From Sordariomycetes sp. S80-01Y (taxonomy: Eukaryota; Ascomycota; Sordariomycetes), in assembly GCA_037042185.1 (NCBI GenBank), contig JAXQJY010000024.1, positions 682,001-746,000 on the forward strand: a DNA stretch of 64,000 nucleotides, read 5' to 3'. Positions 34,467-45,749 of the stretch are shown in pieces (the stretch's first letter is position 1; every line of letters begins with the position of its first letter). Both the position numbers and the translations under genes were made by a program. The notes beneath the pieces are model-generated. The model had not been told where the DNA came from, did no database searches, and saw nothing but the letters and a program-made list of their open reading frames with translations.

Positions 34467-35449
34467 ATGAAGTCAACAACGGTCCTCGCGAGCACCCTGG
34501 TGGCTGCATCGCAACTATTTGGCGTCTACGCCCTCTCCCCCGACAAGGTCGTCAACATCCCCAGCAGAATCGTGGTCCGAGCAGACAAGGCCACGCAAAC
34601 GCCGAAGACCGAGCCGGTACCCGGCAGCATAACCTCGCAAGGTTGCTGGTCGTCAAAGGGTAACTTCACGGAGATGGAATTGAAGGCTTCGACGGTATCG
34701 TCAGGTAGCTGCAGGATCGAGTGCGAGAAGGAAGACTACCCTGTTATGGCCCTGAGCGGACAACAATGTCTGTGCGGCAACGTCTATCCCGAGAAGGACA
34801 CGGAAACCAAGGACAGCAACTGCAACTACGGCTGCCCTGCCTACCCTCTGGAGGCTTGTGGTGGACTTGGAAGTCCTGGATACGTCTCCGTTTTCAACCT
34901 GGGCACCGAGGTCAACATCGGCAACTACGTGGAGGAGAAGGACGATGAGGATGATGACAAGAAGAGTAGTGAAACGTCGACCTCGTCTATTGCTGCTGGG
35001 CCGACTAGCACCGCGCCCACCGATTCCCCAGAGGAGACCTCCGTCGAGTCGAGCGCCCCCGAGGATGATGGTGACAAGAAGGACAGTGGCAGCGGTGTCA
35101 ACGTCGCCGGCGTCGTCGCTGGCTGTGTCGTTGGTGTTCTCGCTGTGGCTGGTGGTGCGGGAGCTGCTTGGTTCTTCATGCGTCGCAGGCGTAACACCGA
35201 AATCGAGGAGGAGCACCGCCGCAATGCCGCCGTCAACGCCTTCATCAGCGGTTCGAAGCCTCCTGGCAGCAGCGGCAGCATCTCGATGACCGACTCGCGG
35301 CTGGATCCCGTCATGGGCCACCGCAGGTTGAGCAATGGTTCAATTGATGACAACCAAGATTACTCTCGCAAGATTCTCAGGGTAAGCTCACCCACCCGGC
35401 ACAGCACGCCAAGATAAAGTATTAACGTTTCCAGGTCACCAACGCATGA
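34467..35449 (+). CDS. WSC-domain cell-wall stress sensor
   Basis: Two exons (34467-35381, 35435-35449) encode 309 residues; the 53-nt intron leaves only four codons plus stop (VTNA) in the last exon. Signal peptide at about 1-22. A single WSC domain spans about residues 55-147 with eight cysteines, from GCW through CRIEC, CLCG and CNYGCP to LEACGG. A Ser/Thr/Asp/Glu-rich stalk follows, then a helix at about 213-237 (VAGVVAGCVVGVLAVAGGAG) followed by MRRRRN. The short cytosolic tail ends in SRKILRVTNA, resembling Wsc tails that bind Rom2. Such sensors report wall stretch to the Rho1-Pkc1 cell-wall-integrity pathway. Reading through the intron would give a different, less conserved tail. Confidence 0.92.
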
Positions 35450-36716
35450 GCCATCTCATTATGAAGAATGATTGCCCAACCTCTCTCATCCCGACATACC
35501 AACCTCACCTTCTTACTACTCATCATTGGCATTCACGGCGTTTTGGGGATGATAGCTCATGTCGACTGGTTGGCCGACCACTCGACGGCCTCGTGGCGTT
35601 GGGCCCTGTTTCTGGCGTAGGGATAGATATTCATCGACAAGTTGACACGACTCGATTTACTTAGCGCAACACACGTCGACTGCCTCTATGCCGTCCACTC
35701 CTTACCATATACACACACCTTTTGGAGCACCAGCATTTGATTTCTGCTACGGGCGGATGCGACTTGGCAACTAGCCGCTCCCCCGCTGGGCCTCTCCCCT
35801 CGCTCAGCTGCCACCACTCTGAACCAGCTCAGCCAGGGCTACGGGCTCGCTCGGTACCGGCAGGGTATGCTTTCTGATCAACGACTTGAGACTAGGCGTC
35901 GGGAATCCCTGTGTACAAATTGCTTATCCCGGCCTGCTTACGCCTCGATGGGGGAACTGCGGATACACACTGAAATCTGACGCGCAAGCGTTTTGGGATA
36001 CGATTGGACGAGGATGGTGAGCGAAGGGGGGCAGAAGCTGGCGAAAGGACCATGCACCCGGTCTGTTTTACTTTTAGTCTTTTAACTTGTCTTATCTTCT
36101 TCGGACATGAGAGGAGCTGGTGTCGATGTACGTACGGAGCGATAGTAACACCATCATGCCGATTACAATGTTTCAAAACGCGTGAAATGCTGCGAACAGT
36201 GAGGCAGCAAGCTGGGCCTGCGCTCCGTGGTGAATTTGCATACTGAACAGTTTATGGTTCTGACTCGAAGCTCGCGAGCTGATGTCAATGCGTGGTGTGC
36301 TAGGTTGACATGTTCAAGTCGTCCAAGCTTAAAGCTCCTGTAGAACCTCCTACGAGCACCATCGACGAGGCTCGATTGACTCAAATTCCAATTGAACATG
36401 CTTCTATATGCGAAATGTGTTTCCACTTACGAAAGACCATCCAGAAGTGGCTCTTTGAGAAACGAGGGACTGGTTGCTGTCACGTGACGTGGCTGTTGCT
36501 GGAGCTCTACTGCGCGTTTGCTCTCCGAAGTTTCGCGTTTGCGGGCAGTTCAGGTCAACATCAGATTTCAGTCCACCAACGAACTCTACACCTACGATCG
36601 TCTCAACTTTCTACCCTTGGATCCGGTTCTCTTGTGCTGTCTGTTTGCCTCATAGCTCTGTGGCTCGGGATTTCTCAAGAGCTGGGCTGTCGCAGCCCGC
36701 GCGACATCACCACAAG
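35450..36716. other. Intergenic region, no gene seen
   Basis: Between the WSC sensor and NUP37, both plus. It includes CACGTGAC at 36481-36488. A plus frame from 36310 and a minus frame at 36163-36426 lack domains. Confidence 0.6.
36481..36488. promoter_or_regulatory. CACGTGAC octamer upstream of NUP37
   Basis: Reads TCACGTGACGTGG, so an E-box is joined to a TGACGT CRE-like half. It lies 229 nt before the NUP37 ATG. Confidence 0.4.
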
Positions 36717-38869
36717 ATGGCAGGCTCGACAAACCTTCGAGTTCGGCGCACGGCCAGTAACACACAGCATACGTGCGTCTCTTCTCAGCTGTCCTTTTAG
36801 CGAACGTATCTAACAGACCAAGCTACAACCTCAACCGCCGCATCCATGACATCCAGACCTACCCATACCTCTCGCCGCAAGGCGCAACCATCCTCATCTA
36901 CAGCCACGACTCCGGCATAACAATACAATGGCGCGGCGGTCGTCGGCTCAAGGCGCAGCCACAATCGAAACCCGCTCCCCACTCCAAAGCCAACGGTGCG
37001 CAGGAAGACTCCGTTATGATCATCGATTCAGATGAAGAGGAGCCGCGCGCAAAGTCATCCGCTGTCAAGTTCGAGGACAAGCCGTTATTCGAGGATGAGG
37101 CGGACTATGAGGACAACGAGGAACCTGTGCAAACGCTGGATCTGACTTTCGGAACGGCGGTAATGAAGGTTGCTGTCATGCCCGTTCCTGCGGAGGTCGG
37201 CGAGGATGCGACAAAGAAGCAGGCACCGATATTAGGGGACAAGATGGTTTTTGCGGTATCTTGCATCACAAATGATGTTTACCTCGTCACAACGCCACTC
37301 ACACCCCCGAGCAACGAGGCGAAGCAGAGGCCGGAGTTGAAAAAGGATCTGCTTGCAGGCAAGGCTGGCTCGGGCGCCTGGGGTGAGAGCTTGGTGCTGT
37401 TGAGGGGCCAGATGAAGATGAGCGACGGGGTTGCCATCAGTCTCATCCTTCCGAACGAGAGCGAGAGATCGCCCAAGACGGCCAGAGCAGTGGTTGCTTC
37501 CCATTCAAGGGAGGCTTCGGGGGTCTTGAATTTCTGGGATGTGCCCTTAGATGCGACGACCAAGTCTGAGAAGACACTTGAGCCGTTCCAGACTGAGTAT
37601 CTTCCGAAGCCTCTAAGGAGCATCGTCTTCAACCCTACCCATTCGACGCAACTGCTCACCGTATCTTCGACACACGGAGTACGGATCTACGATTTCGCTC
37701 TTCCGTCCCTGCCACCTGACCCTGAAGCCACCAGCACCTTTCCAGCCCAAGGATCATGGCTGCTCACACTGTACCAGCCCTTCGTCCGGCCGTCGTCCAT
37801 GCGGAAACCTATTGTGGACGCGGCATGGATAGCACACGGCCACGCCATCTTCGCGCTACTAGCAGATGGGATGTGGGGGATCTGGGACATTGACGGTGCT
37901 GGCCCTGGCAAAACTGGCGCTTCACTGGCTACGAAGCTGAAGATGGGTGTTCGCGGAGCTGCCCTTACAGCGTTCAGCGCGTCTGGCTTCATCGACGGCA
38001 CAAGTTCCTTGCGAAGTGTTGTAGCCCCCAGCCGAGATTCTCAGAGCGGCGAGTTTGCGCCCATGACACCTCACACGCGGAAGGCAGCCTCCGTCGCAAT
38101 GAGCGCCGCCACGACGGCAGATCGCCTAGCCACCATCCACGGTGGCATCTCGGTCACATCTCTACCCTCAGCCGGCAAGGCTATCCCGGATGAATCCCTC
38201 TCCCTGTGGGTAGGCAGCGGCGACCACGTCTGCGTCATTCCGCACGTGTCCAAGTTCTGGGCTGCGCAGCTCAGCAAGCCCAGCGGCGGAGCCGGGCTGT
38301 TTAGTAGTGGGCAATCGAGCAGGATGACCAAGCTGCAGGAATTATCGATCGGGCTCCTTGGCGAGCGATGTTGCGGCGTGGGCATGCTGCTCAGCCCTGC
38401 GAGGTCGCAAGACGGTGGTCTTCCCGTCGAAGTTGTCATCCGCGGGGAGACACGTCTCGTCATCGTTCGGGAGGGTCCATCCAGCAGCTCCAAGACATCA
38501 ACAGCCCTGACCACCCGCCGGCGACTCTTCTCCGACCGTCATGCCTCGGATGCCATCATCGTCCACGGCGGCAATAAGTCTCGCGCCGCCAGCGCAAACT
38601 TCAACCTCAGCACCGTCAAGACGGGCTCGCTACGCTTCAAGCAGAACCCTCTCCAGTCCGAAGGTGCTGATCCTACTCCAGCAAAGCCAAGATACGGATT
38701 CTCATTCATGGACGACTTGGACGCCGCGGCCGACGTCACGGGCAATGACGACTCGAGAGATGTCGATGCCGAGATGCTGGATATCATGGGCATTGACCAG
38801 GCGTTGGCCAGCATGGAAGGGCAGGGCAGGGCAGGAGGCAGGAAGAGAGTGGTGTTTGAGGAAGACTGA
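36717..38869 (+). CDS. NUP37: Nucleoporin Nup37-like WD-repeat protein
   Basis: Two exons (36717-36772, 36817-38869) encode 702 residues; the 44-nt intron has a GTGCGT donor. The N terminus MAGSTNLRVRRT is followed by SYNLNRRIHDIQTYPYLSP and ITIQWRGGRR, the start of the fungal Nup37 beta-propeller. Blades are visible as FAVSCITNDVYLVTTPL, GVLNFWDVPL, LTVSSTHGVRIYDFALP and MWGIWDIDG. An acidic insert (about 75-115) interrupts the first part. A long C-terminal extension (about 560-702) ends in a short helix ALASMEGQGR and a basic-acidic tail. Nup37 belongs to the outer-ring Y complex (Nup107-160) and binds Nup120. Fungal members carry C-terminal extensions absent from animal Nup37. The assignment rests on family pattern, not on a motif unique to it. 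Confidence 0.75.
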
Positions 38870-39607
38870 GCAACGCTAATGAGGCAGAGATTGACGATAC
38901 CCAAACCCAACGGCCCTTGTTCTACGTCTTGTGATGACCCACGCCCGTTCCCCCCATCCTCCAGCAAAAGTGACATGTACGTCCGCACGGCAAGGTGGAG
39001 CGCAAGGCGAGACCATTCCTTGACAGCTCTGTATTCCGAGCGGTAGATCAACATTCAACACGCATCAATACTGAGGTCTGTGGCGGGCGGGGAGCTTTCT
39101 TAGATTGCTCATTGAATGCCGCAAGGCATGACTTGGTCAGAGCCGTCCTGTTATCTGCCGCACGTGGATGAGGCCTAGACCCGAGAGGGTTGAAGATGGT
39201 TGACTCTGTGTGCGGTGGGGGTCGAGCTGCTCTGACTGGGTCTGGTGCTGCTGAGACATATCCCATTGAGCGATTCATACTTGACATTTGATACCATAGG
39301 AGCACACAAGAATTGACGAGTACCTTGTCCCAAGATATGGTAGTCAGACTACGTACATGCGTCCAGTGCAAATTATGCCCGTGAACCTCAAGCCGGACTG
39401 GGCCTGACCGTGACCGTGACGCACAGAAAGCGGGTCCACTAAATACCCTGGCAGCTCCGTCTAGCGAGCACGCGCGACCTCACGCGTCACTGACTTCAGC
39501 TACGCGTTTCTTTGCTCATCCCACTACGACTCCCAAACCTCGCAGCCACCCATTTCTGCCACTCTCACCCTCTTCAGCGGATTCGACCCAGGTGGAGATC
39601 AGTCAAA
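38870..39607. other. Intergenic region, no gene seen
   Basis: Between NUP37 and RAD27 on the plus strand. The last 130 nt look like a C- and T-rich leader. Confidence 0.6.
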
Positions 39608-40849
39608 ATGGGTATCAAACAGCTTTTCTCCATCATCAAAGATGAAGCCCCCGATGCTGTCAAGGAGGGCGAGATCAAGAACCAGTTCGGCCGCAAGGTC
39701 GCAATTGTAGGGCCCCCTCTTCGCATGCTGGCCAGCGACCCAGGACGCTGACCCTGTTAGGATGCCTCGATGAGCATCTACTCCTTCCTCATCGCCGTGC
39801 GCTCCGACGGCCAACAGCTCATGAACGAAACCGGCGAGACCACATCCCACCTGATGGGCATGTTCTACCGCACCCTGCGCATGGTGGACAACGGCATCAA
39901 ACCCCTCTACGTCTTCGACGGCGCCCCTCCCAAGCTCAAGTCCGGCGAGCTCGCCAAACGTTTCCAGCGCAAGCAAGAGGCCACCGAAGGTCTCGAGGAA
40001 GCCAAGGAAACCGGTACCGCCGAGGAGGTCGAGAAGTTCTCCCGGAGAACCGTCAGGGTCACGAGGGAGCACAATGCCGAGTGTCAGAAGCTGTTGAAGC
40101 TGATGGGCATCCCGTACATCATTGCGCCTACCGAGGCCGAGGCCCAGTGCGCGGTGCTGGCCAAGGCGGGCAAGGTGTATGCTGCGGCGAGCGAGGATAT
40201 GGATACATTGTGCTTCGACACTCCTATTCTTCTGAGGCACTTGACCTTTAGTGAGCAGCGGAAGGAGCCGATCCAGGAGATTAGGCTGGACAAGGTGCTG
40301 GAGGGCTTGAATATGGAGCGGGCGCAGTTCATCGACCTCTGCATCCTGCTCGGATGTGACTACCTCGACCCCATTCCCAAGATTGGACCCAGCACGGCCC
40401 TCAAGCTCATCCGCGACCACGGCTCGTTGGAAAAGGTGGTGGAGGCGATTGAGAAGGACCCAAAGAAGAAATACAGCATCCCCGATGACTGGCCCTACAA
40501 AGACGCCCGGGATCTCTTCCTCGAGCCAGATGTCCGCCAAGCAGACCACGAGGACTGCGACTTCAAGTGGGACAAGCCCGACATCGAGGGTCTTGTCAAC
40601 TTCCTGGTTGCGGACAAGGGATTCTCGGAAGATCGTGTCCGAGGCGCTGGAGCTCGGTTGGAGAAGAACCTGAAGTCGTCACAGCAGGCACGGCTAGAAG
40701 GCTTCTTCAAGCCGGTGCCCAAATCGGATGCGGAGAAGGCGGCGCACAAGAGGAAGCTGGAGGAGAAGCAGGAGGAGAAGAGGAAGAAGCAGAAGCAGGA
40801 GAAGAAGGACAAGGCGGCAGCCAAAGCGAAGCCCAGGGGTGCGGCTTGA
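39608..40849 (+). CDS. RAD27: Flap endonuclease FEN1/Rad27
   Basis: Two exons (39608-39706, 39761-40849) encode 395 residues, the usual FEN1 length; the 54-nt intron splits VAI from DASMSIYSF. All metal-binding acids are visible: D34 (VAIDAS), D86 (YVFDGAPP), the two Glu of APTEAEAQC, the two Asp of ASEDMDTL and the Asp of LGCDYLDPI. The helix-hairpin-helix [12 protein letters not shown] follows. The C terminus has a PCNA-interacting peptide (QARLEGFF) and a long Lys/Glu/Ala-rich tail with nuclear-localisation character. The enzyme cuts 5' flaps in Okazaki-fragment maturation and long-patch base excision repair. Confidence 0.97.
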
Positions 40850-41670
40850 TGTTACCGAGCTCCATACGAGACATCTATTTGCTTACAATTTGCTTGCTCA
40901 CGGGCGTGGGGGATCGGTGTTCTGGCGTTTTCGGAGGTTTGGTAGCATCCATCACACAAGTTGATCAATATTGAGATCCCATGGAGTACATTGCAACGGA
41001 ACCAGGATGCTTGGCGGCGGCGTGGAGCGATGCTCAGGAACCCTTCCCCAAAGCAGCACCGGCTTGCGGTTCGGACATTTGGCATCGGGACAAAAGCCCT
41101 ATTCAAGTTGGGTACCCCGGTCTCCTTTGTTCCCTACTCTGCTTCACCTCGGTTTCCTTGCCAAATCCCCGTTATCCGCGTCCATTGCCAATGATGCCCA
41201 GGCCATTGGTGGACGCGACGGTGCTGGACCTCGGCATCCCCACATTGGGCGAAGCCAAGTTTATGACATCAGCAGCCGCGCATTTCACATGCCAACATTC
41301 CGCTGCCGCATGCGATTCGCGCAGCCTGGACTTTTTGGAAAGGGCCACATGACGGCCATCTCGCCAGCGACTCATGACCTGCTGAGCCTGTGCGAGTTGC
41401 TATGCTTCGGGTACGGGCTTCCCCACGGGCCGGCTGGGTGGATTTTGTGGGGTGTGAGGTTTGGAGGCGCTCCTTGCGAGAGGCATGTGAAAGCCGCAGG
41501 CGGATGAATAAGTAACTGCGCGGATGGATGGGAGCTGCTGGTGGATCGAATGTTTTGTCTCGAAGCTGTTCCCTTTCCCTTCTTCTTCCCTTTCCTCCTC
41601 CTCCCCTTCCACCCACCGACGACCCCACGAGTGACTTTAAACCCAAGTGACTTTGAAGATCGCCGTAGCC
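40850..41670. other. Intergenic region, no gene seen
   Basis: Between RAD27 and the cytochrome b5-ACAD gene. A CT-rich leader (about 41560-41625) precedes the latter. Plus frames at 40971-41507 have no domain. Confidence 0.6.
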
Positions 41671-43374
41671 ATGTCCAAGACCTTCACCACCGCTGACGTT
41701 GCGTCGCACAACAAGCCCGACAATCTGTACATCATTGTCGACGGCGACGTCTACGACTTGACCACATTTCAGGATGACCACCCAGGTTCGCCTTCCCAGC
41801 CCACGTCCCTCAATCTCAATTCTTGGGGGCATTTTCGCTGACACGACCCAGGCGGTAAGAAGATCCTCCAGCGCGTAGCCGGAAAGGACGCTTCCAAGCA
41901 GTTCTGGAAATACCACAACGAGGGCATCCTCAAGAAGTACAAGCAAAAACTCCTCGTCGGCTCCCTCGACTCCAAGCCCAAGCCCGCCCAGGCCGCCAAG
42001 CCTGAGCCCACATCCGGCACCGTCACCGTCAAGGCGCCCAAGCCCGAGGCCGTGCGCAAGACGGCGACTGAGGGCGAGACCGAGGCCCTGGAGCCCTTCG
42101 GCGCGCAGATCCCCTTCAGCGACCCGAACTGGTACCAGGGATACCACAGCCCGTACTTCAACGAGACGCACGCTGCGCTGAGGAAGGAGGTCAGGGAGTG
42201 GGTTGAGAATGAGATTGAGCCCAACGTGACCGAGTGGGACGAGGCCAAGAGGGTACCCGAGGAGATCTACAAGGAGATGGGCCGGAGGGGATACCTGGCT
42301 GGTCTGCTGGGTCTCAAGTTCCCGCTGGAGTACGCGCCCAAGGCTGTGGACTCGGTGCCCGTGGACAAGTGGGATCTGTTCCACGAGATGCTGCTGACCG
42401 ACGAGCTCTCGCGGACAGGCTCTGGAGGTTTCGTGTGGAACTTGATCGGTGGCTTCGGCATCGGCTGCCCGCCGGTCATGAAGTTCGGCTCCAAGGCGCT
42501 CAAGGACCGCATCATACCCGGCATCCTCAAGGGCGACAAGCGCATCTGCCTCGCCATCACCGAGCCCGACGCCGGATCCGACGTTGCCAACCTCACCTGC
42601 GAGGCCAAGCTGAGCGAGGACGGCAAGCACTTCATCGTCAACGGCGAGAAGAAGTGGATCACCAACGGCATCTGGGCCGACTACTTCACTACGGCCGTGC
42701 GCACCGGCGGCGAGGGCATGAACGGCGTCAGCCTGCTCCTCATCGAGCGCGGCGAGGGCGTCAGCACCCGCAGGATGGACTGCCAGGGCGTCTGGTCCAG
42801 CGGCACCACCTACATCACCTTCGAGGACGTCAAGGTCCCCGTCGAGAACCTCCTCGGCAAGCAGAACCAGGGCTTCCGCGTCATCATGACCAACTTCAAC
42901 CACGAGCGCATCGGCATCATCATCCAGTGCCTGCGCTTCTCGCGCGTCTGCTACGAGGAGTCGGTCAAGTACGCCAACAAGCGCCGCACCTTTGGCAAGA
43001 AGCTCTACGAGCACCCCGTCATCAGGATGAAGCTCGCGCACATGGCCCGCCAGATCGAGGCCAGCTACAACTGGCTCGAGAACCTCATCTTCCAGTGCGA
43101 GAAGATGGGCGAGACCGAGGCCATGCTGCGGTTGGGCGGCCCCATCGCCGGCCTCAAGGCGCAGGCCACCGTCACCTTCGAGTACTGCGCCAGGGAGGCC
43201 AGCCAGATCTTTGGCGGACTCAGCTACTCGCGCGGCGGCCAGGGTGGCAAGGTCGAGAGGCTGTACAGGGACGTCAGGGCCTATGCCATCCCCGGTGGTA
43301 GCGAGGAGATCATGCTGGATCTGAGCATGAGGCAGAGTCTGAGGGTGGCCAAGGCCATGGGGATGAAGCTGTAG
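41671..43374 (+). CDS. Cytochrome b5-acyl-CoA dehydrogenase fusion protein
   Basis: Two exons (41671-41785, 41852-43374) encode 545 residues; the 66-nt intron (GTTCGC donor) falls exactly in the heme motif, rebuilding HPGG. Residues 1-80 are a cytochrome b5 domain with both heme ligands, H37 (DDHPGGKK) and H60 (WKYHNEG). A Lys/Pro/Ala linker (about 85-125) leads to a full acyl-CoA dehydrogenase fold: FNETHAALRKEVREW, CLAITEPDAGSDVANL (FAD and substrate contact), WITNGIWADYF, QIFGGLSYSRGGQGGKVERLYRDVRAYAIPGGSEEIMLDL. The domain order is that of fungal and animal b5-ACAD fusions. The b5 part may be an electron acceptor for the flavin, unlike mitochondrial ACADs that use ETF. No presequence or peroxisomal SKL end is seen. 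Confidence 0.93.
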
Positions 43375-44130
43375 ATGGGTGGCAGTCACGAGTGTAGATT
43401 GACGATGTTTGAGTAGAATGAAGTTCAAAAGCCGACTTTCTTTCCGTTGCTATTCAGTCCGTGTTTCCTCTGGGAGCTTGCGTCCAGCCAGGATCTTGTG
43501 ATTTCCCAAGCCTGATGAGCATGAACCAGGTGCCTTCAAACAGAGCTCATCGCCTGGAGAGGCTCCCAGCACCATCCGAGGTTAAGATACCCGGTCATTG
43601 GCCGCCGCAACGCGGAGTGAAGGTTGAGGCTGCCCCGCGTCCACGTGACGAAGCTCGCAGGCGTGGCCCGTGCGCTGTGCTGCAGTTGGCAGGCGCATCC
43701 AGCCCTGCAACTGCCTGAATTCTATCCGTAGACTAGCAGCCAACATTTCAGCAGATTCTCGTCGCCTTCACTTCCTCCCTTTGCACCGCACAACACACGC
43801 AACTCAACCCTCCCTCACACGACCTCAAAACCACCACAGGTCCCAGAAACCCGGCTGAGATCAACTTTCGTGACTCAATCCGCTCGATCCGCCCCCTCAG
43901 ACGACACAGACGACACAAACGACCACCATCGTCCCTTCTTCAGACGTTCCCGCTCTGAACTCCACGACTGTCCACGACGAACAAAAACGAACCGTCACCC
44001 CACCGCCCCGTAGCCTGCCATCCCCTCTTTGGACCAGGCTCACCTACAAGAACATTTCGTCTCGCCGTTTTGCATACATTCATCCCCCCTCGCGCGACAG
44101 TGTGGGCAGACCACCATCACAGAAGGCATC
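43375..44130. other. DHH1 promoter and C-rich leader
   Basis: Holds CACGTGAC at 43642-43649 and, from about 43750 to 44130, an unusually C- and A-rich, G-poor stretch likely to be a long, weakly structured 5' leader of DHH1. Several short frames here have no domain. Confidence 0.5.
43642..43649. promoter_or_regulatory. CACGTGAC octamer upstream of DHH1
   Basis: E-box-like site 489 nt before the DHH1 ATG. Confidence 0.35.
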
Positions 44131-45749
44131 ATGTCGGATCAGCTAGCAGACAAGCTGAAGAATACCTCGCTAAGGTCCGAAGGAACCACATCAGAGTTTC
44201 TCTCCCGTAATCTTGACTGACAGACGCAGCGACGGAGCCAGCGGTAGCAATGAGAACTGGAAGCAGAACCTGAACATCCCCGCAAAGGATGGCCGCCAAC
44301 AAACCGAGGTAAGCCGCCTCGTTACGCCGTATACCACGCGTGCTAACGGTCCAGGATGTCACAAACACCAAGGGCCTCGAATTCGAAAACTTCAAGCTGA
44401 AGCGCGACCTTCTCATGGGCATCTTCGAGGCCGGCTTCGAGCGGCCATCACCCATCCAAGAAGAAGCCATCCCCGTCGCGCTCACCGGACGAGACGTTCT
44501 TGCCCGAGCCAAAAACGGCACGGGCAAGACGGCCGCCTTCGTCATCCCTGCCCTTGAGCGTATCAATCCCAAGGTCAACAAGATCCAGGCCCTCATTCTC
44601 GTCCCGACGCGTGAGCTTGCGCTGCAGACCTCGCAGGTCTGCAAGACGCTTGGCAAGCACCTCGGCGTCAACGTAATGGTCACGACTGGAGGAACCGGCC
44701 TGCGAGATGACATTCTGCGTCTGCAAGACCCCGTCCACATCGTGGTGGGCACGCCGGGCAGGATTCTCGATTTGGCGGGAAAGAATGTCGCCGATCTGAG
44801 TGAATGCCCCATGTTCATCATGGACGAGGCCGACAAGCTGCTGTCGGTCGAGTTCACTCCGGTGATCGAGCAGCTCCTGCAATTCCACCCCAACGACCGC
44901 CAGGTCATGCTCTTCTCGGCCACATTCCCTATGTCCGTGAAGGAGTTCTCCGACCGCAACATGACCGATCCCTACGAAATCAACCTCATGGACGAGCTCA
45001 CCCTTCGGGGCATCACCCAGTACTACGCCTTCGTCGAGGAGAAGCAAAAGGTTCACTGCTTGAACACGCTCTTCTCGAAGCTCCAGATCAACCAGTCCAT
45101 CATCTTCTGCAACTCGACCAACCGTGTTGAGCTCCTCGCCAAGAAGATCACCGAACTTGGCTACTCATGCTTCTACAGCCACGCGAGGATGGCTCAGCAC
45201 GCACGTAACCGTGTGTTCCACGACTTCCGCAACGGCAGCTGCCGCAATCTAGTATGCTCGGATCTTTTGACCCGAGGTATTGACATCCAGGCGGTCAACG
45301 TCGTCATCAACTTCGATTTCCCCAAGAACGCGGAGACCTACCTCCACCGCATCGGTCGCTCCGGCCGGTACGGGCACCTTGGTCTCGCCATCAACTTGAT
45401 CAACTGGGATGATCGGTTTAACCTCTACAACATCGAGCGCGATCTCGGTACGGAAATCCAACCGATACCCGCCTCCATCGACAAGGGTCTCTACGTTTAC
45501 GAAAACCCCGAGAACATCCCTCGACCTACCCCTATCCTCTCAAGAAACCCTCAGCCTCCACAGGCACAGCCGCAGCAGGCTCTCCCGCAACAGGGAGCCT
45601 GGCAGGGCCAGGGCGGCAACCAGAATGGCCAGAACTACAACAACCGCGGGCGGGGTCGCGGCCGTGGTGGCTACCGCGGTAGAGGCGGCCAAGGCCAAGG
45701 CGATGGGCGCGGAAGTCGCGGACGTGGCCAGTCCAGCGTGCCGCAATAA
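44131..45749 (+). CDS. DHH1: DEAD-box RNA helicase Dhh1/DDX6
   Basis: Three exons (44131-44174, 44230-44308, 44355-45749) encode 505 residues. Intron 1 (55 nt) has two candidate acceptors 6 nt apart; the downstream one gives NTSLSDGASG, closer to relatives. Intron 2 is 46 nt with a TGCTAAC branch. Motifs: Q motif with [16 protein letters not shown], Walker [26 protein letters not shown] ([11 protein letters not shown]), SAT (FSATFP), [14 protein letters not shown], and [13 protein letters not shown]. The C-terminal 80 residues are Gln/Pro-rich, then Arg-Gly repeats ([14 protein letters not shown]). Dhh1 activates mRNA decapping, represses translation and seeds P-bodies; the RGG tail suits RNA binding and condensation. 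Confidence 0.96.

Noticed and set aside
35250-35260. Perfect tRNA B-box (GGTTCGAAGCC)
   Set aside because: It lies inside the WSC sensor coding sequence, with no A box or cloverleaf around it.
41269-43428. 719-codon minus-strand frame opposite the cytochrome b5-ACAD gene
   Set aside because: Long antisense open frame caused by GC-rich codon use; the plus strand encodes the enzyme.
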